DNA of 64,000 nucleotides from Bacteroidales bacterium (GTDB lineage: Bacteria > Bacteroidota > Bacteroidia > Bacteroidales > UBA932). The position numbers were made by a program, and so were the translations under genes. Within the stretch, counting starts at the first letter, position 1. Each line of letters starts with the position of its first letter. Shown piece after piece: positions 27,684-35,913 of this stretch. The stretch spans positions 62,001-126,000 of the forward strand of contig JAFXQA010000008.1 in NCBI GenBank assembly GCA_017527415.1, given 5' to 3'. The notes beneath the pieces were generated by a model. The model made no database searches, was not told where the DNA came from, and saw only the letters and a program-made list of their open reading frames with translations.

Positions 27684-28793
27684 TCAATCTGTGAGGATAG
27701 CCATAAGATCCGTGTTGAACCAAATGAATTCCTTGCCTATCTTTTCTTTGGACAGCATCCCCAAAGATTCCATCTGGGTCAGATACTTTTTGGCCGTATT
27801 TATGCTTTTTACTTTTTCTGACTTCAGATTCTTTGGACGGATATATGGCTGCTCAAAAAGCTTTGGAATGTCCATTTTTCCGACCGGCAGTTTATTATCA
27901 AGCATGACCGTCCTCGTCTTTTCCATCAGAGCCCTGATCCGCATAATCTTATCGATTGTGTACTCCACCGTTTGCGAAACGGCCTCCAGCATATAAAGGA
28001 TCCAGGATTTCCACAAAAGCGTCCCGGTAATTCCACTAAGTTTCTGATAATATTCGTCCTTATTCTGAAGGATGTATGAACTCAGGTACAGAATGGGCAA
28101 ATCCAGCAGCCGCTTTTGAATCAAGAATAAGATACAGAGTATTCTTCCGGTCCTTCCGTTACCGTCACGAAACGGATGGATAGCCTCGAACTGATAGTGG
28201 GCCATAGCCATCTTCAGGAGCGGGTCGACAGGATACTTGTTATCATCATTCATGAATTCCAGCAACTCTGCCATTTTCTTTTCCACAACTCCTTTACCTC
28301 GTGGTGGAGTGTAAACAGTTTCTGCAACCAGGGAGCCCCATCCCCGCTTTTTGATTACTACTTCTGCCTGATATGGCCGGATACCATCGCGAGTCTGTTT
28401 AACCTCCCTGTACACATCGACAATTGCATCAAGGGTCAATGATTTATCTGCGGTGATATGGTTAAAACCCTTCCAGAGCGCTTCACGATAATGGAGAATC
28501 TCTTTCGCCGGGCCCTCCACATAATCGTCTTCCTGATAAGAGAGGGACCTGTATAGTTCATCGTCGGTAGTGAAAATGTTTTCGATGGCGCTACTTGCCT
28601 TTGCCTCACGCAAGGCGATGGTGTTCACAAAAATGGACTGGTTAGGTAGCGTTGATGCCAGCCCTTTCAGTTCCGCAAGACGCCTGCTGGCGAGCATCAG
28701 TTTATTAAGTACATCTTCATCACGGTACAATTCCGTTGCAGGTGGCAGAGGCGGCAAGTTATTGAATGGAATATTGCGATCGTAGACTTCCAT
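27684..28793 (-). CDS. Fic-domain protein (AMP-transferase family) with internal inhibitory motif
   Basis: 369 residues from ATG 28793; longer upstream starts run through the promoter and are unlikely. The Fic core HPFRDGNGRTGR starts at H206. S67-x3-E71-N72 (SSAIENI) in the N-terminal Fic_N region fits the inhibitory (S/T)xxxE(G/N) helix of class II Fic proteins, whose glutamate blocks ATP positioning. The C-terminus (about 320-369) looks like a winged helix, so it may also bind DNA. Fic enzymes transfer AMP to hydroxyl groups of target proteins; the target is unknown. The gene is visibly richer in A/T than its neighbours and lies alone downstream of prfB, which suggests lateral acquisition. 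Confidence 0.92.
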   Translation of the reverse strand: MEVYDRNIPFNNLPPLPPATELYRDEDVLNKLMLASRRLAELKGLASTLPNQSIFVNTIALREAKASSAIENIFTTDDELYRSLSYQEDDYVEGPAKEILHYREALWKGFNHITADKSLTLDAIVDVYREVKQTRDGIRPYQAEVVIKKRGWGSLVAETVYTPPRGKGVVEKKMAELLEFMNDDNKYPVDPLLKMAMAHYQFEAIHPFRDGNGRTGRILCILFLIQKRLLDLPILYLSSYILQNKDEYYQKLSGITGTLLWKSWILYMLEAVSQTVEYTIDKIMRIRALMEKTRTVMLDNKLPVGKMDIPKLFEQPYIRPKNLKSEKVKSINTAKKYLTQMESLGMLSKEKIGKEFIWFNTDLMAILTD

Positions 28794-28795
28794 AG

Positions 28796-28865
28796 TTTTG
28801 ACAGCTTTTCTTTCAAGTGTCAAAAATAATAAAAATTTGACAGAAACAAAAGAATCTGTCAAAAA
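28796..28865. promoter_or_regulatory. fic promoter embedded in four TGTCAAA motifs
   Basis: Minus-strand TTTG (28850-28847), 18-base spacer, TATTTTTG (28828-28821). The same 70 bases carry four TGTCAAA/TTTGACA motifs: TTTTGACA near 28797, TGTCAAA (28819-28825), TTTGACA (28836-28842) and TGTCAAA near 28857. The middle two form an inverted repeat that straddles the -7 box. This is the arrangement expected of an operator, perhaps for autoregulation through the Fic protein winged helix (inference). Confidence 0.55.
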
Positions 28866-28880
28866 TCAAGCTGTATCAAA

Positions 28881-29951
28881 CTATTTCTGCATTAAAAAAA
28901 CTTTCATGAATTCGTTCAGGTCGCCATCGAGCACGCCCTGCGTGTCGGCGGTCTCATAACCCGTGCGGAGGTCTTTGACCATGCGGTAGGGATGCAGCAC
29001 GTAGGAGCGTATCTGCGAGCCCCACTCGATCTTCTTTTTCTGCCCTTCGAGCTCCGCCTGCTTCTCCTGACGCTTCTTGAGCTCGATGTCGTAAAGGCGG
29101 CTCTTGAGGATGCGGAGGGCGTTCTGGCGGTTATCCTGCTGGGAGCGGGTTTCGGTGTTCTCTACCATTATGCCCGTGGGGATGTGCCTTACGCGCACGC
29201 CGGTCTCCACCTTGTTGACGTTCTGCCCGCCGTGGCCCCCGGAGCGGAAGGTATCCCACTCGATATCGGCGGGATTGATTTCTATGTTGATGGTGTCATC
29301 CACCAGAGGGTAGACGAATACGCTGCTGAAAGTGGTTTGGCGCTTGCCCTGGGCATTAAACGGGGAGATGCGCACGAGCCTGTGCACTCCGCTCTCGGCC
29401 TTGAGATAGCCATAGGCATAATCCCCCTCGAACTGGATGGTGGCGCTCTTGATGCCGGCTTCATCTCCCTCTACGAGCTCAGTGACGGTCATCTTGTAGC
29501 CGTTGCGCTCGCCCCAGCGCATGTACATACGCATCAGCATGGAACTCCAGTCGTTGGATTCCGTGCCGCCGGCACCGGAATTGATGGTGAGCACCGCTCC
29601 GAGGTTGTCGCCCTCCTCGCCTAGCATGTTCTTGAACTCCAGGTCTTCCAGCTTCTTAAGGGCGTCGGCAAAGGCGACATCGGTGTCGGGGCCCTCCGGA
29701 TCGAGTTCCATCAGCACCTCAACGTCATCGGCTGCAGTTTTCACAGCATCGAAAGCGGTCAGCCACGCCTTCACGGAGCTCACTCCTTTCAGGAAGGCCT
29801 CAGCAGCCTTGGGATCATCCCAGAAACCGGGAGCCTGGCTCTGGGCGTCCTTTTCGGCCACTTCCTGCCTCTTGTCCGATATGCTCAAGGACCTCTCCAG
29901 CACGGAGATGCGCTGGCGAAGGTCTTTCATCTGTTCCTGTGTAATCATCAT
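28881..29951 (-). CDS. prfB: Peptide chain release factor 2
   Basis: 356 residues; two tandem ATGs (29951 and 29948) begin the frame. It recognises UGA and UAA stop codons and triggers peptide release. The RF2 stop-reading motif SPF is in VRISPFNAQGK (about 197), and the catalytic GGQ is in SGGHGGQNVNK (about 242). The frame is continuous: the region equivalent to the programmed frameshift site of E. coli prfB reads LERSLSISDK with no in-frame UGA. A TAAATTTG -7 element on the minus strand (29960-29953) ends directly before the ATG, so the transcript may begin at or near the start codon. Confidence 0.97.
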   Translation of the reverse strand: MMITQEQMKDLRQRISVLERSLSISDKRQEVAEKDAQSQAPGFWDDPKAAEAFLKGVSSVKAWLTAFDAVKTAADDVEVLMELDPEGPDTDVAFADALKKLEDLEFKNMLGEEGDNLGAVLTINSGAGGTESNDWSSMLMRMYMRWGERNGYKMTVTELVEGDEAGIKSATIQFEGDYAYGYLKAESGVHRLVRISPFNAQGKRQTTFSSVFVYPLVDDTINIEINPADIEWDTFRSGGHGGQNVNKVETGVRVRHIPTGIMVENTETRSQQDNRQNALRILKSRLYDIELKKRQEKQAELEGQKKKIEWGSQIRSYVLHPYRMVKDLRTGYETADTQGVLDGDLNEFMKVFLMQK

Positions 29952-29999
29952 ACAAATTTAATGAATATTCCCGTTTTTTTCCGATATTTACCCCACGAA

Positions 30000-30962
30000 A
30001 TGAAACTTTCCGTCATCATACCGGCATTTAATGCGGAGCGGACGCTCGCCGCGTGCGTAGAAAGTGTCTTTTCGGCGCTGGATGGATGCTCTTTCGAGTT
30101 GATTCTGGTGGATGATGGCTCCACCGACGGCACCCTCGCGCTGGCGGAGTCCCTGGCGGGGGCTGGGGCGCGTGGTGGGCGGGGCGAGGCTGGGGCGGCC
30201 GTACGCGTGCTGCATCAGGAAAACGGCGGGGTGTCATCCGCCCGCAACCTCGGCCTGGACCATGCGGCCGGCGACTGGGTGGCCTTCGTGGATGCCGACG
30301 ACACCCTCGATCCCGCCTGCGGCCCTTCACTTTGCAGCATCCTGGCAGATGCCGCGCCCTCCTGCGACATCCTGATACTCCGCAGTTTCACCGGCGGAAA
30401 AGAGCGCTACCCCTGGGCCGGATTGTTCGCCGACGGCGCCCTGGCCAGCAGGGAGGGCCTGATGCGAAAGGGGTATCTCCGCGGCAGCGTGTGCGGATGC
30501 ATCTTCCGCCGTAACTTCCTGTCTGCCAACGGGCTGCACTTCCCGGAAGGGGTCCGGCTTTCGGAAGATTCCGTCTTCTTCGCAGCCTGCCTCGGCGAAG
30601 CACAACGCATCCGCTTCTGCGACATCCCCTTCTACCGCATCGGCGTTTTCGAAGGCAGCGCTTCGCACAGTTTCCGGGAGGATGACCCCGAGCAGCTCGC
30701 CCGAGCGATGTACGCTCTCGAGGCCGGGGTGGCAGATGCCCCGGTGCGGAACTACGCCCTTTTCAAACTGATGATCGTGCTCGCCTCCAGATCGGCCGCA
30801 GCCGGCATCCCCGCAGGAGAAATCTACCGCAGATGCGGTCTGGCCCGGCGCCTCCCTCTGGCCCTGGACGGCATATACGCAGAGAGGCCCAAGATACGCA
30901 TCCTGAACCTCTCCTTCGGTCTTTTCCGTTTTCTGATAAAGCTGCGGGATTCCCTCTGCTAG
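30000..30962 (+). CDS. Glycosyltransferase family 2 (A-type)
   Basis: 320 residues from ATG 30000, where the GT-A fold begins (MKLSVIIPAFNAERTL); an earlier in-frame ATG at 29961 would add 13 residues. Nucleotide-binding VDDGSTDGT (about 39), QENGGVSSARNLGLD (about 80) and the metal-binding DADD (about 104) are typical GT2 features. No membrane segments except a weak C-terminal hydrophobic patch. It would add a sugar to a lipid-linked or surface glycan; donor and acceptor are unknown. The extra GAGARGGRGEAGAA loop after the first strand is low complexity. It is divergent from prfB. Its TAG stop lies in a CTAG shared with the opposing gene. Confidence 0.88.
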   Translation: MKLSVIIPAFNAERTLAACVESVFSALDGCSFELILVDDGSTDGTLALAESLAGAGARGGRGEAGAAVRVLHQENGGVSSARNLGLDHAAGDWVAFVDADDTLDPACGPSLCSILADAAPSCDILILRSFTGGKERYPWAGLFADGALASREGLMRKGYLRGSVCGCIFRRNFLSANGLHFPEGVRLSEDSVFFAACLGEAQRIRFCDIPFYRIGVFEGSASHSFREDDPEQLARAMYALEAGVADAPVRNYALFKLMIVLASRSAAAGIPAGEIYRRCGLARRLPLALDGIYAERPKIRILNLSFGLFRFLIKLRDSLC

Positions 30963-31813
30963 CGGCCGAGCAGCCCCTTCAGCCACAGAGTGAAGCGCCC
31001 CAGGACTATCTTCCAGCCAGGCGTTTTTTCGTATTTGCTGTAGTAGTAGGATTCGCTATCGAACTTCATGCGGCGGATGCGCCGGCGGTCGTAGTGGCGG
31101 CGCGTGGTCGCCCCATGCTCATGTAGCACAGCCACTTCCGGGTAGTAGTAGACGCTCTTGCCGGCCGCCTGCATGCGGGCCGACAGGATCATCTCCTCCC
31201 CATAGAGGAAGGTCTCCGGGTCGAACATCCCCACCCCGGCGAAAGGCTCCGCCTTCACCATGAAGCAGCAGCCGGAAACCATGAAGCAGGGGCCCTCAGA
31301 GGCCGTTTCGGCGTAGTCTGCCTGCATTTTGCGACGCAGGGTTTCCTTGGCGTAGATGAGTTTTCCCCAGTATGGCAGCAGATGCCTTTGGCCGAAAGTG
31401 GCCTTGGGAGACGGGCTCTGCAGGCGTCCGTCCAGCCCCACCACCTTGGGGCCGATGACCGCGGCGTCCGGCAGGATCTGCAGTTTTGCGGCCATGCGGT
31501 CCACCACATCCGGGTCGGTGAAGACGATGTCGTTGTTTACGAAGAGAAGCAGGTCCGCGCCCTGCCCGATGGCGTACTCTGCGCCCAAGTTATTGGCCTT
31601 TGCGAAGCCGAGGTTTTTGTTTGCGGGGAGGATGGCGGCGGGGGCCGTTTCATCCTGCGACAGCGCGTCCTGTAGCTTCCCCAGCGCCTCGGGGCCGGAG
31701 CCATTATCCACTATCACCACCCGGTGCGGCGCTCCGATCTTGGCACACTCCTCCCTCACGAACCTTATGGTCCGCTCAGGATCCCCGAAGTTGATGATGA
31801 TGACTCCTATCAT
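30959..31813 (-). CDS. Glycosyltransferase family 2, rhamnosyltransferase-like
   Basis: 284 residues from ATG 31813; a GTG at 31831 overlapping the murI stop would add 6 residues. GT-A start IGVIIINFGDPERT, donor-site VIVDNGSG, NKNLGFAKANNLG (about 72), the NNDIVF metal site (about 99) and GEEMILSARMQAAG (about 215) match the WbbL/rhamnosyltransferase type of GT2. It is the second gene after murI on the same strand, so it is probably co-transcribed with cell-envelope synthesis. The sugar is not certain, although rmlC and rmlD for dTDP-rhamnose occur later in the window. Confidence 0.87.
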   Translation of the reverse strand: MIGVIIINFGDPERTIRFVREECAKIGAPHRVVIVDNGSGPEALGKLQDALSQDETAPAAILPANKNLGFAKANNLGAEYAIGQGADLLLFVNNDIVFTDPDVVDRMAAKLQILPDAAVIGPKVVGLDGRLQSPSPKATFGQRHLLPYWGKLIYAKETLRRKMQADYAETASEGPCFMVSGCCFMVKAEPFAGVGMFDPETFLYGEEMILSARMQAAGKSVYYYPEVAVLHEHGATTRRHYDRRRIRRMKFDSESYYYSKYEKTPGWKIVLGRFTLWLKGLLGR

Positions 31814-31827
31814 ATAGCGATGCCCCG

Positions 31828-32628
31828 TCACAGGGACGCATAGAATTCTTTCAGTTTCCCATACTCCCCGGACGCAAACAACTCCACTTCTCCCTGCTCG
31901 GGCCCAGACGCTGCCGAACCTCCCTGCCCGACGCCACCTGCCGGCAAATCGTCTGCCGCCCCTTCCGAGAGCACCTGCACCAGCCTTTTTGCCACCGCGG
32001 GCGCCGGATCAATAAACTCCACATCGCCATGCCCGAGCTCCGCGGCCACCTTCTGAAGGGTTTCCAGCAAGAAGGGATAATGCGTGCAGCCGAGCACGAT
32101 GCGGTCGGCACCCTCCGCGAGAAGGGGCTCCAGCGCAGCCTTCACGACGCCTTCCGCCTCGGGGCCGGTCAGTTTGCCCGCTTCCACCAGCTCCACGAAA
32201 CCCTGCCCTACGCGTTCCACTATCTTCACATGGTCTTCGAATCGGCCTTTTGTGTTGAGATACTTGCTGCCCTTGAGGGTGCCGGCGGTGGCCAGAACGC
32301 CAATCACACCGGTTTTGGTGCCAAGCGCCGCCGGCTTCACTGCGGGCTCCATCCCCACGAAAGGGATATCATAACCGCTGCGAAGATCCTCTATTGCTGC
32401 GGCTGTGGCGGTATTGCAGGCCAGCACAACGGCATCGGCGCCCCGGGCGAGGAAGAAGTCGGTTATCGCGCGGAGGCGCTCCCGGATGTATTGAGGAGTC
32501 TTTTCGCCGTAGGGGCAATGGGCATTGTCGGCAAAATAGATATAGTGTTCATCCGGCAGCAGTTTGCGTATCTCCCGGAAGACCGAGAGGCCGCCTACGC
32601 CTGAATCCATTATGCCGATTACTGCCAT
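31828..32628 (-). CDS. murI: Glutamate racemase
   Basis: 266 residues, normal for the family. It makes D-glutamate for peptidoglycan. Both catalytic cysteines are present, in VVLACNTATAAAIE (about 70) and IVLGCTHYPFLLE (about 181), along with the N-terminal GIMDSGVGGLSV and the YFADNAHCPYGEK loop. The C-terminal 40 residues contain a Gly/Ala-rich insertion (DDLPAGGVGQGGSAASGPEQ) that looks lineage specific. A TAGATTTG -7 element on the minus strand (32640-32633) ends 4 bases before the ATG. The GT2 gene follows on the same strand. Confidence 0.97.
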   Translation of the reverse strand: MAVIGIMDSGVGGLSVFREIRKLLPDEHYIYFADNAHCPYGEKTPQYIRERLRAITDFFLARGADAVVLACNTATAAAIEDLRSGYDIPFVGMEPAVKPAALGTKTGVIGVLATAGTLKGSKYLNTKGRFEDHVKIVERVGQGFVELVEAGKLTGPEAEGVVKAALEPLLAEGADRIVLGCTHYPFLLETLQKVAAELGHGDVEFIDPAPAVAKRLVQVLSEGAADDLPAGGVGQGGSAASGPEQGEVELFASGEYGKLKEFYASL

Positions 32629-32702
32629 ATTGCAAATCTACAAAAAATCCGGTAAAATCTTCAGGCCTCAACCCTCTCCTGGTGCGGATTCCCTCCTATT
32701 TA

Positions 32703-32947
32703 CCCCAGGTGGCAGGGGTTGGAGGGGGACCTGGGGCATACCTGTAGAGAAAAAGGCAGAAAAACTCTACAGGTCGGGCGTTTTTCGGCTTACCCGTAGA
32801 GGAAAAGGCGGGAAACCTCTACGGGTCATGGGGGCGGCGAGGGGCTAGCCGCCGCGTCGCACACAACTCCGCGGCTATGGTGCCCGCCGGCTGCGGGGAG
32901 TTCGCCGGAAGGGCTCTCCTCGCCGGCGACCATGCCAGCGGGGGCCA
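32703..32947. repeat. Intergenic repeat block, copy 1 (stem-loops plus conserved 104-bp tail)
   Basis: Three stem-loops in a row: CCCCAGGT (32703-32710)/ACCTGGGG (32729-32736), ACCTGTAGAG (32740-32749)/CTCTACAGGT (32765-32774) and ACCCGTAGAG (32792-32801)/CTCTACGGGT (32817-32826). A highly conserved tail (32844-32947) follows. From about 32731 to 32947 the block aligns without gaps to 55502-55718. The tail has only about six differences in 104 bases. No supported protein is encoded; the small frames here are shared only because the DNA is repeated. Confidence 0.85.
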
Positions 32948-33030
32948 CGGGAGGCGGAGAGGGGGCAGGTTGGTAGTGCAAGCGTGGTGGAGCGAGGGCG
33001 GCGCAGCGGGGAGAGGGGGCCTAAAACGGC

Positions 33031-33065
33031 AACCTGGTGCGAAACGCGGGGTTTCGCACCAGGTT
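33031..33065. terminator. Perfect 15-bp hairpin, possible bidirectional terminator
   Basis: AACCTGGTGCGAAAC, loop GCGGG, then the exact complement GTTTCGCACCAGGTT. It lies 65 bases past the stop of the Ser/Arg-rich gene on the minus strand. There is no strong T-run on either side, so termination is a guess. Two direct copies of TGAACCGGTAAAC (33079-33091 and 33107-33119) sit between it and the gene. Confidence 0.5.
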
Positions 33066-33078
33066 GAAATAGCTTCAA

Positions 33079-33119
33079 TGAACCGGTAAACAAGATATGG
33101 GAGACGTGAACCGGTAAAC
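33079..33119. repeat. Two direct copies of TGAACCGGTAAAC
   Basis: Exact 13-base repeats at 33079-33091 and 33107-33119, 28 bases apart start to start, just downstream of a minus-strand gene stop. Purpose unknown. Confidence 0.7.
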
Positions 33120-33129
33120 GCCCGAGGGA

Positions 33130-34566
33130 TTAAGACTTCTGGATCTGTCCGAGGACCTCGAAGTAAGGAACTCCGTCAGAAACCGTCATCCTGTAGATGG
33201 TGTCATCCACCTGGTAGTACTCCTTGCCGTCGGCGAGGGTAACCACATCGTAGTCTTCAGGCAGGGCCTTGATGAGGGCGCCTGCAGGAGGCACGATCAC
33301 CTTGTACTGGCCCTTGGGATCCGCGGTGAAGAACACACCGTCGTCGTAGTAGTAGTCCGTTCCGTTGGCAGCGAAGCTCTGCACGAGGCCGAGCTGGGTG
33401 GCCAGCTGGTAGGAAGCGTACGACCTGAGGGTATTCACATCCATCGTAGCTGCGGGTGCACCGGCAACGGGAGCGCCTGCTGCAGCAGCCTGCTGCTGGG
33501 CGGCGATGGTTGCGTTGTTCTGCGCGATAGCCGCATTCTGGGCAGCTATGGTGGCATTGTTCTGCGCGATGATCTGGTTCTGCTCGTTGATGGTCGAGTA
33601 GTTGTTGTTCACCACGTTGTAGGTCCTATACACATTATTGTAGTATGAGAACCTCAGCACATCGAGCTCGAGCTCATAGAGGGCGCGGTCGAAGAAGATG
33701 CCGTAAGGAGGACGGCAGACGTGGTAGACATGGTCCCAGTAGCGGTAGTAGATGCCGTTATAGTAGTAGTAGGTGCGTCCCCAGTAGCGATACCTGTTGT
33801 AGTGGGGCAGATGATGCACCCTGTATCCATAATAGTGAGGATGATGCCCATAGAAATAGCCGGGACGGTCGAAGGGGATGGGATCGCGGCGTATAGGAGC
33901 TATCCTCTTGCCATGAGGATCGAAGCGGACCTCGTTGGGTGCTCCTGCGGTCTGACGGTCGTAGCTGTTGGTAGGATTCACGTTCCTGTTGGTGTTGGCA
34001 TTGCCCACACCGCCCACGCTGCTGCGGCTTCCGCCACGGGCAGTGGTGGTAGTAGAAGAGGCAGGCTGCCCTGTCGCTACGGCACTCCGGCTGCTGGTAC
34101 TGCTACCTGAACGGGATGTGCTTGCACTGGAGCGGCTGGCAGTGCTGGTTCCTGTGCTGCTGGAACGGGAAGTACTTACGCCGGAACGGCTGCTGCTTGA
34201 GCTGCTGCTTGAGCGGGAGGTACTTGCGCTGGAACGGGAAGCACTCGAACTTGAGCGCGAAGTGCTCGAAATGGAGCGGCTGGCAGAGCTGCCGGAAGAA
34301 CGGCTGCTGCTTGAACTGCTGCTTGAGCGGCTGATGGTGCCGCCCTGTGCCCTGGAGCTGCTAAACGAGGAACTCATCGAACTGCGTGAAGAGCTGGAGG
34401 AAGATGAACCCCTGGACGCGCTGGAACCGGAAGAAGAACGGCTGCTGCTGGCGCTCGAAGTCGAGCGGCTGCTGCTGGATCCGCCTCGGGATTGGGCATT
34501 AACAGGAGCTATTGCGAGCGCCATAGCTGCTATGGCTGCGAGCGCTATTTTAAATGTAGTTTTCAT
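33130..34566 (-). CDS. Secreted Ser/Arg-rich protein with Tyr-rich DUF6515-like C-terminal region
   Basis: 478 residues from ATG 34566; a TTG at 34575 is less likely. Signal peptide about 1-25 (ending PVNAQ). Residues about 26-180 are almost only Ser and Arg with some Ala, Thr and Gly in short SSSRS-type repeats, predicted disordered. Then comes a Tyr/His-rich stretch (about 215-290, HHPHYYGYRVHHLPHYNR), a small Asn/Ala/Gln repeat (AQNNATIAAQNAAI near 330), and a compact C-terminal part (about 375-478: YYYDDGVFF, DVVTLADGKEYYQVDDTIYR). The C-terminal pattern is that of Bacteroidota DUF6515-type proteins (recognised by look, moderate certainty). Function unknown; probably periplasmic or outer surface. 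Confidence 0.8.
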   Translation of the reverse strand: MKTTFKIALAAIAAMALAIAPVNAQSRGGSSSSRSTSSASSSRSSSGSSASRGSSSSSSSRSSMSSSFSSSRAQGGTISRSSSSSSSSRSSGSSASRSISSTSRSSSSASRSSASTSRSSSSSSSSRSGVSTSRSSSTGTSTASRSSASTSRSGSSTSSRSAVATGQPASSTTTTARGGSRSSVGGVGNANTNRNVNPTNSYDRQTAGAPNEVRFDPHGKRIAPIRRDPIPFDRPGYFYGHHPHYYGYRVHHLPHYNRYRYWGRTYYYYNGIYYRYWDHVYHVCRPPYGIFFDRALYELELDVLRFSYYNNVYRTYNVVNNNYSTINEQNQIIAQNNATIAAQNAAIAQNNATIAAQQQAAAAGAPVAGAPAATMDVNTLRSYASYQLATQLGLVQSFAANGTDYYYDDGVFFTADPKGQYKVIVPPAGALIKALPEDYDVVTLADGKEYYQVDDTIYRMTVSDGVPYFEVLGQIQKS

Positions 34567-34632
34567 AATGCTCAATTTTAGTGTCCGTAAATTTAACTAT
34601 TCATTTTGATATTTGCATAATTCGTACCACAA

Positions 34633-35913
34633 TTACTTCCGGCCGAATGAAGGGTCGATCCGCGAGGGCAGAAGGGCGGTTACCGCGACGGTCGAGAGGC
34701 AACATATCATCACCAGCACAAAGAAGCCAGAATAGCCCAGGGATTCCTGGATCATTCCGGCAAAAAATCCCGGAATCATCATACTCAGGGCCATGAATGC
34801 GGTGCATACGGCATAGTGTGAAGTGCTGTATTCTCCCTGCGAGAAATAAATCATATAGAGCATGTATGCCGTGAATCCGAAGCCGTAGCCGAACTGGTCC
34901 AGCGCCACGCAAAAATAAATCGTAATTATGTCCGAAGGCTGCACCAGCGCCATGTAAAGATACACCGAGCAAGGCAGCGCGAGGGCCAGGGCCATCGGCC
35001 AGAGGGCCTTCCTCAGACCCACGCGGGCGCTCCATACTCCCCCGAGGATTCCACCGACCGTGAGAGCTATCACACCCACGGTGCCGTACACGAGCCCGGA
35101 CTGGGCAGTGCTGAGACCCAGGCCGCCGTCTCCGACAGCATCGAGCATGAAGGGCGTGAGCATCTTCACGGAAAGAGCCTCCGGAAGCCTGTAGAGCAGC
35201 ATGAACACTATCGCGAGCCATACACCGGGTTTGCGGAAAAACGTCGCGAACGCCGACCAGATAGAACGTGCGGGCCCATTGCCCGTCGCCGACGGCCCGG
35301 AAGGCTTTTCAGCCGGCAGGATGAACTGATGCCACAGCGTCACCAGGAGGAAAATCCCCGCACTCATCAGTAACGTCACCCTCCATGCACGCGGGATATC
35401 CCCATAGCGCGTTTCCAGAAGCCCCGCCACCACCACTATCACCCCCTGCCCGAACACGGACGCAATGCGGTAGAAGGTGCTGCGTATGCCCACGAAGAGG
35501 CTCTGCTGATGCTCATCCAGCGCCAGCATGTAATATCCGTCAGCCGCGATGTCGTGCGTAGCAGAAAGCATCGCTGAGATATAAAAGATGATCAGGCAGA
35601 TGGCAAACGCGCCCACGGGTTCACCGGTTCGGGACGGCAGGCTCAGCGCCAGCCCCGCAAAACACGCGGTCAGCAACACCTGCATCGCCAGAATCCACCA
35701 GCGTTTGGAGCGCACAACGTCCACCAGAGGGCTCCAGAGGGGCTTTATCACCCACGGTAGATACAAAAGACTGGTATACATGGCCAGGTCGGCGTTCCCC
35801 ATGCCCATACGCTTGAACATCGTGACGGATACCACGTTCACAATAAAATAAGGTATGCCTTCCGCAAAGTACAGGGTAGGCACCCAGAGCCATGGAGTTT
35901 TGCCTTTACTCAT
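34633..35913 (-). CDS. AmpG-like major facilitator permease
   Basis: 426 residues with about 12 hydrophobic segments. The start WLWVPTLYFAEGIPYFIVNVVSVTMFKRMG and the segment SATHDIAADGYYMLAL are typical of the AmpG/PAT subfamily, which imports anhydro-muropeptides from the periplasm for cell-wall recycling. It is shorter than E. coli AmpG (which has two extra segments), as usual in Bacteroidota. The start overlaps the stop of the DUF4922-SpoIID gene by 8 bases, so it is the last gene of a four-gene operon. Substrate assignment follows the family only. Confidence 0.82.
   Translation of the reverse strand: MSKGKTPWLWVPTLYFAEGIPYFIVNVVSVTMFKRMGMGNADLAMYTSLLYLPWVIKPLWSPLVDVVRSKRWWILAMQVLLTACFAGLALSLPSRTGEPVGAFAICLIIFYISAMLSATHDIAADGYYMLALDEHQQSLFVGIRSTFYRIASVFGQGVIVVVAGLLETRYGDIPRAWRVTLLMSAGIFLLVTLWHQFILPAEKPSGPSATGNGPARSIWSAFATFFRKPGVWLAIVFMLLYRLPEALSVKMLTPFMLDAVGDGGLGLSTAQSGLVYGTVGVIALTVGGILGGVWSARVGLRKALWPMALALALPCSVYLYMALVQPSDIITIYFCVALDQFGYGFGFTAYMLYMIYFSQGEYSTSHYAVCTAFMALSMMIPGFFAGMIQESLGYSGFFVLVMICCLSTVAVTALLPSRIDPSFGRK

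Noticed and set aside
26151..27821. 556-codon open frame on the plus strand
   Set aside because: Lies opposite the fumarase gene, whose family assignment is certain; it also runs across the fumarase promoter.
27684..28793. Fic as the toxin of a toxin-antitoxin pair
   Set aside because: No separate small antitoxin frame next to it; the inhibitory motif is inside the same protein.
29961..32628. Capsule or O-antigen gene cluster
   Set aside because: Only two glycosyltransferases, no flippase or polymerase, and house-keeping genes on both sides.
32877..33089. Small frame starting MVPAGCGEFAG, with a related frame starting MVPASCGELAE at 55648
   Set aside because: The likeness comes from the repeated DNA; each frame diverges at once beyond the repeat and neither has a start signal or a conserved end.
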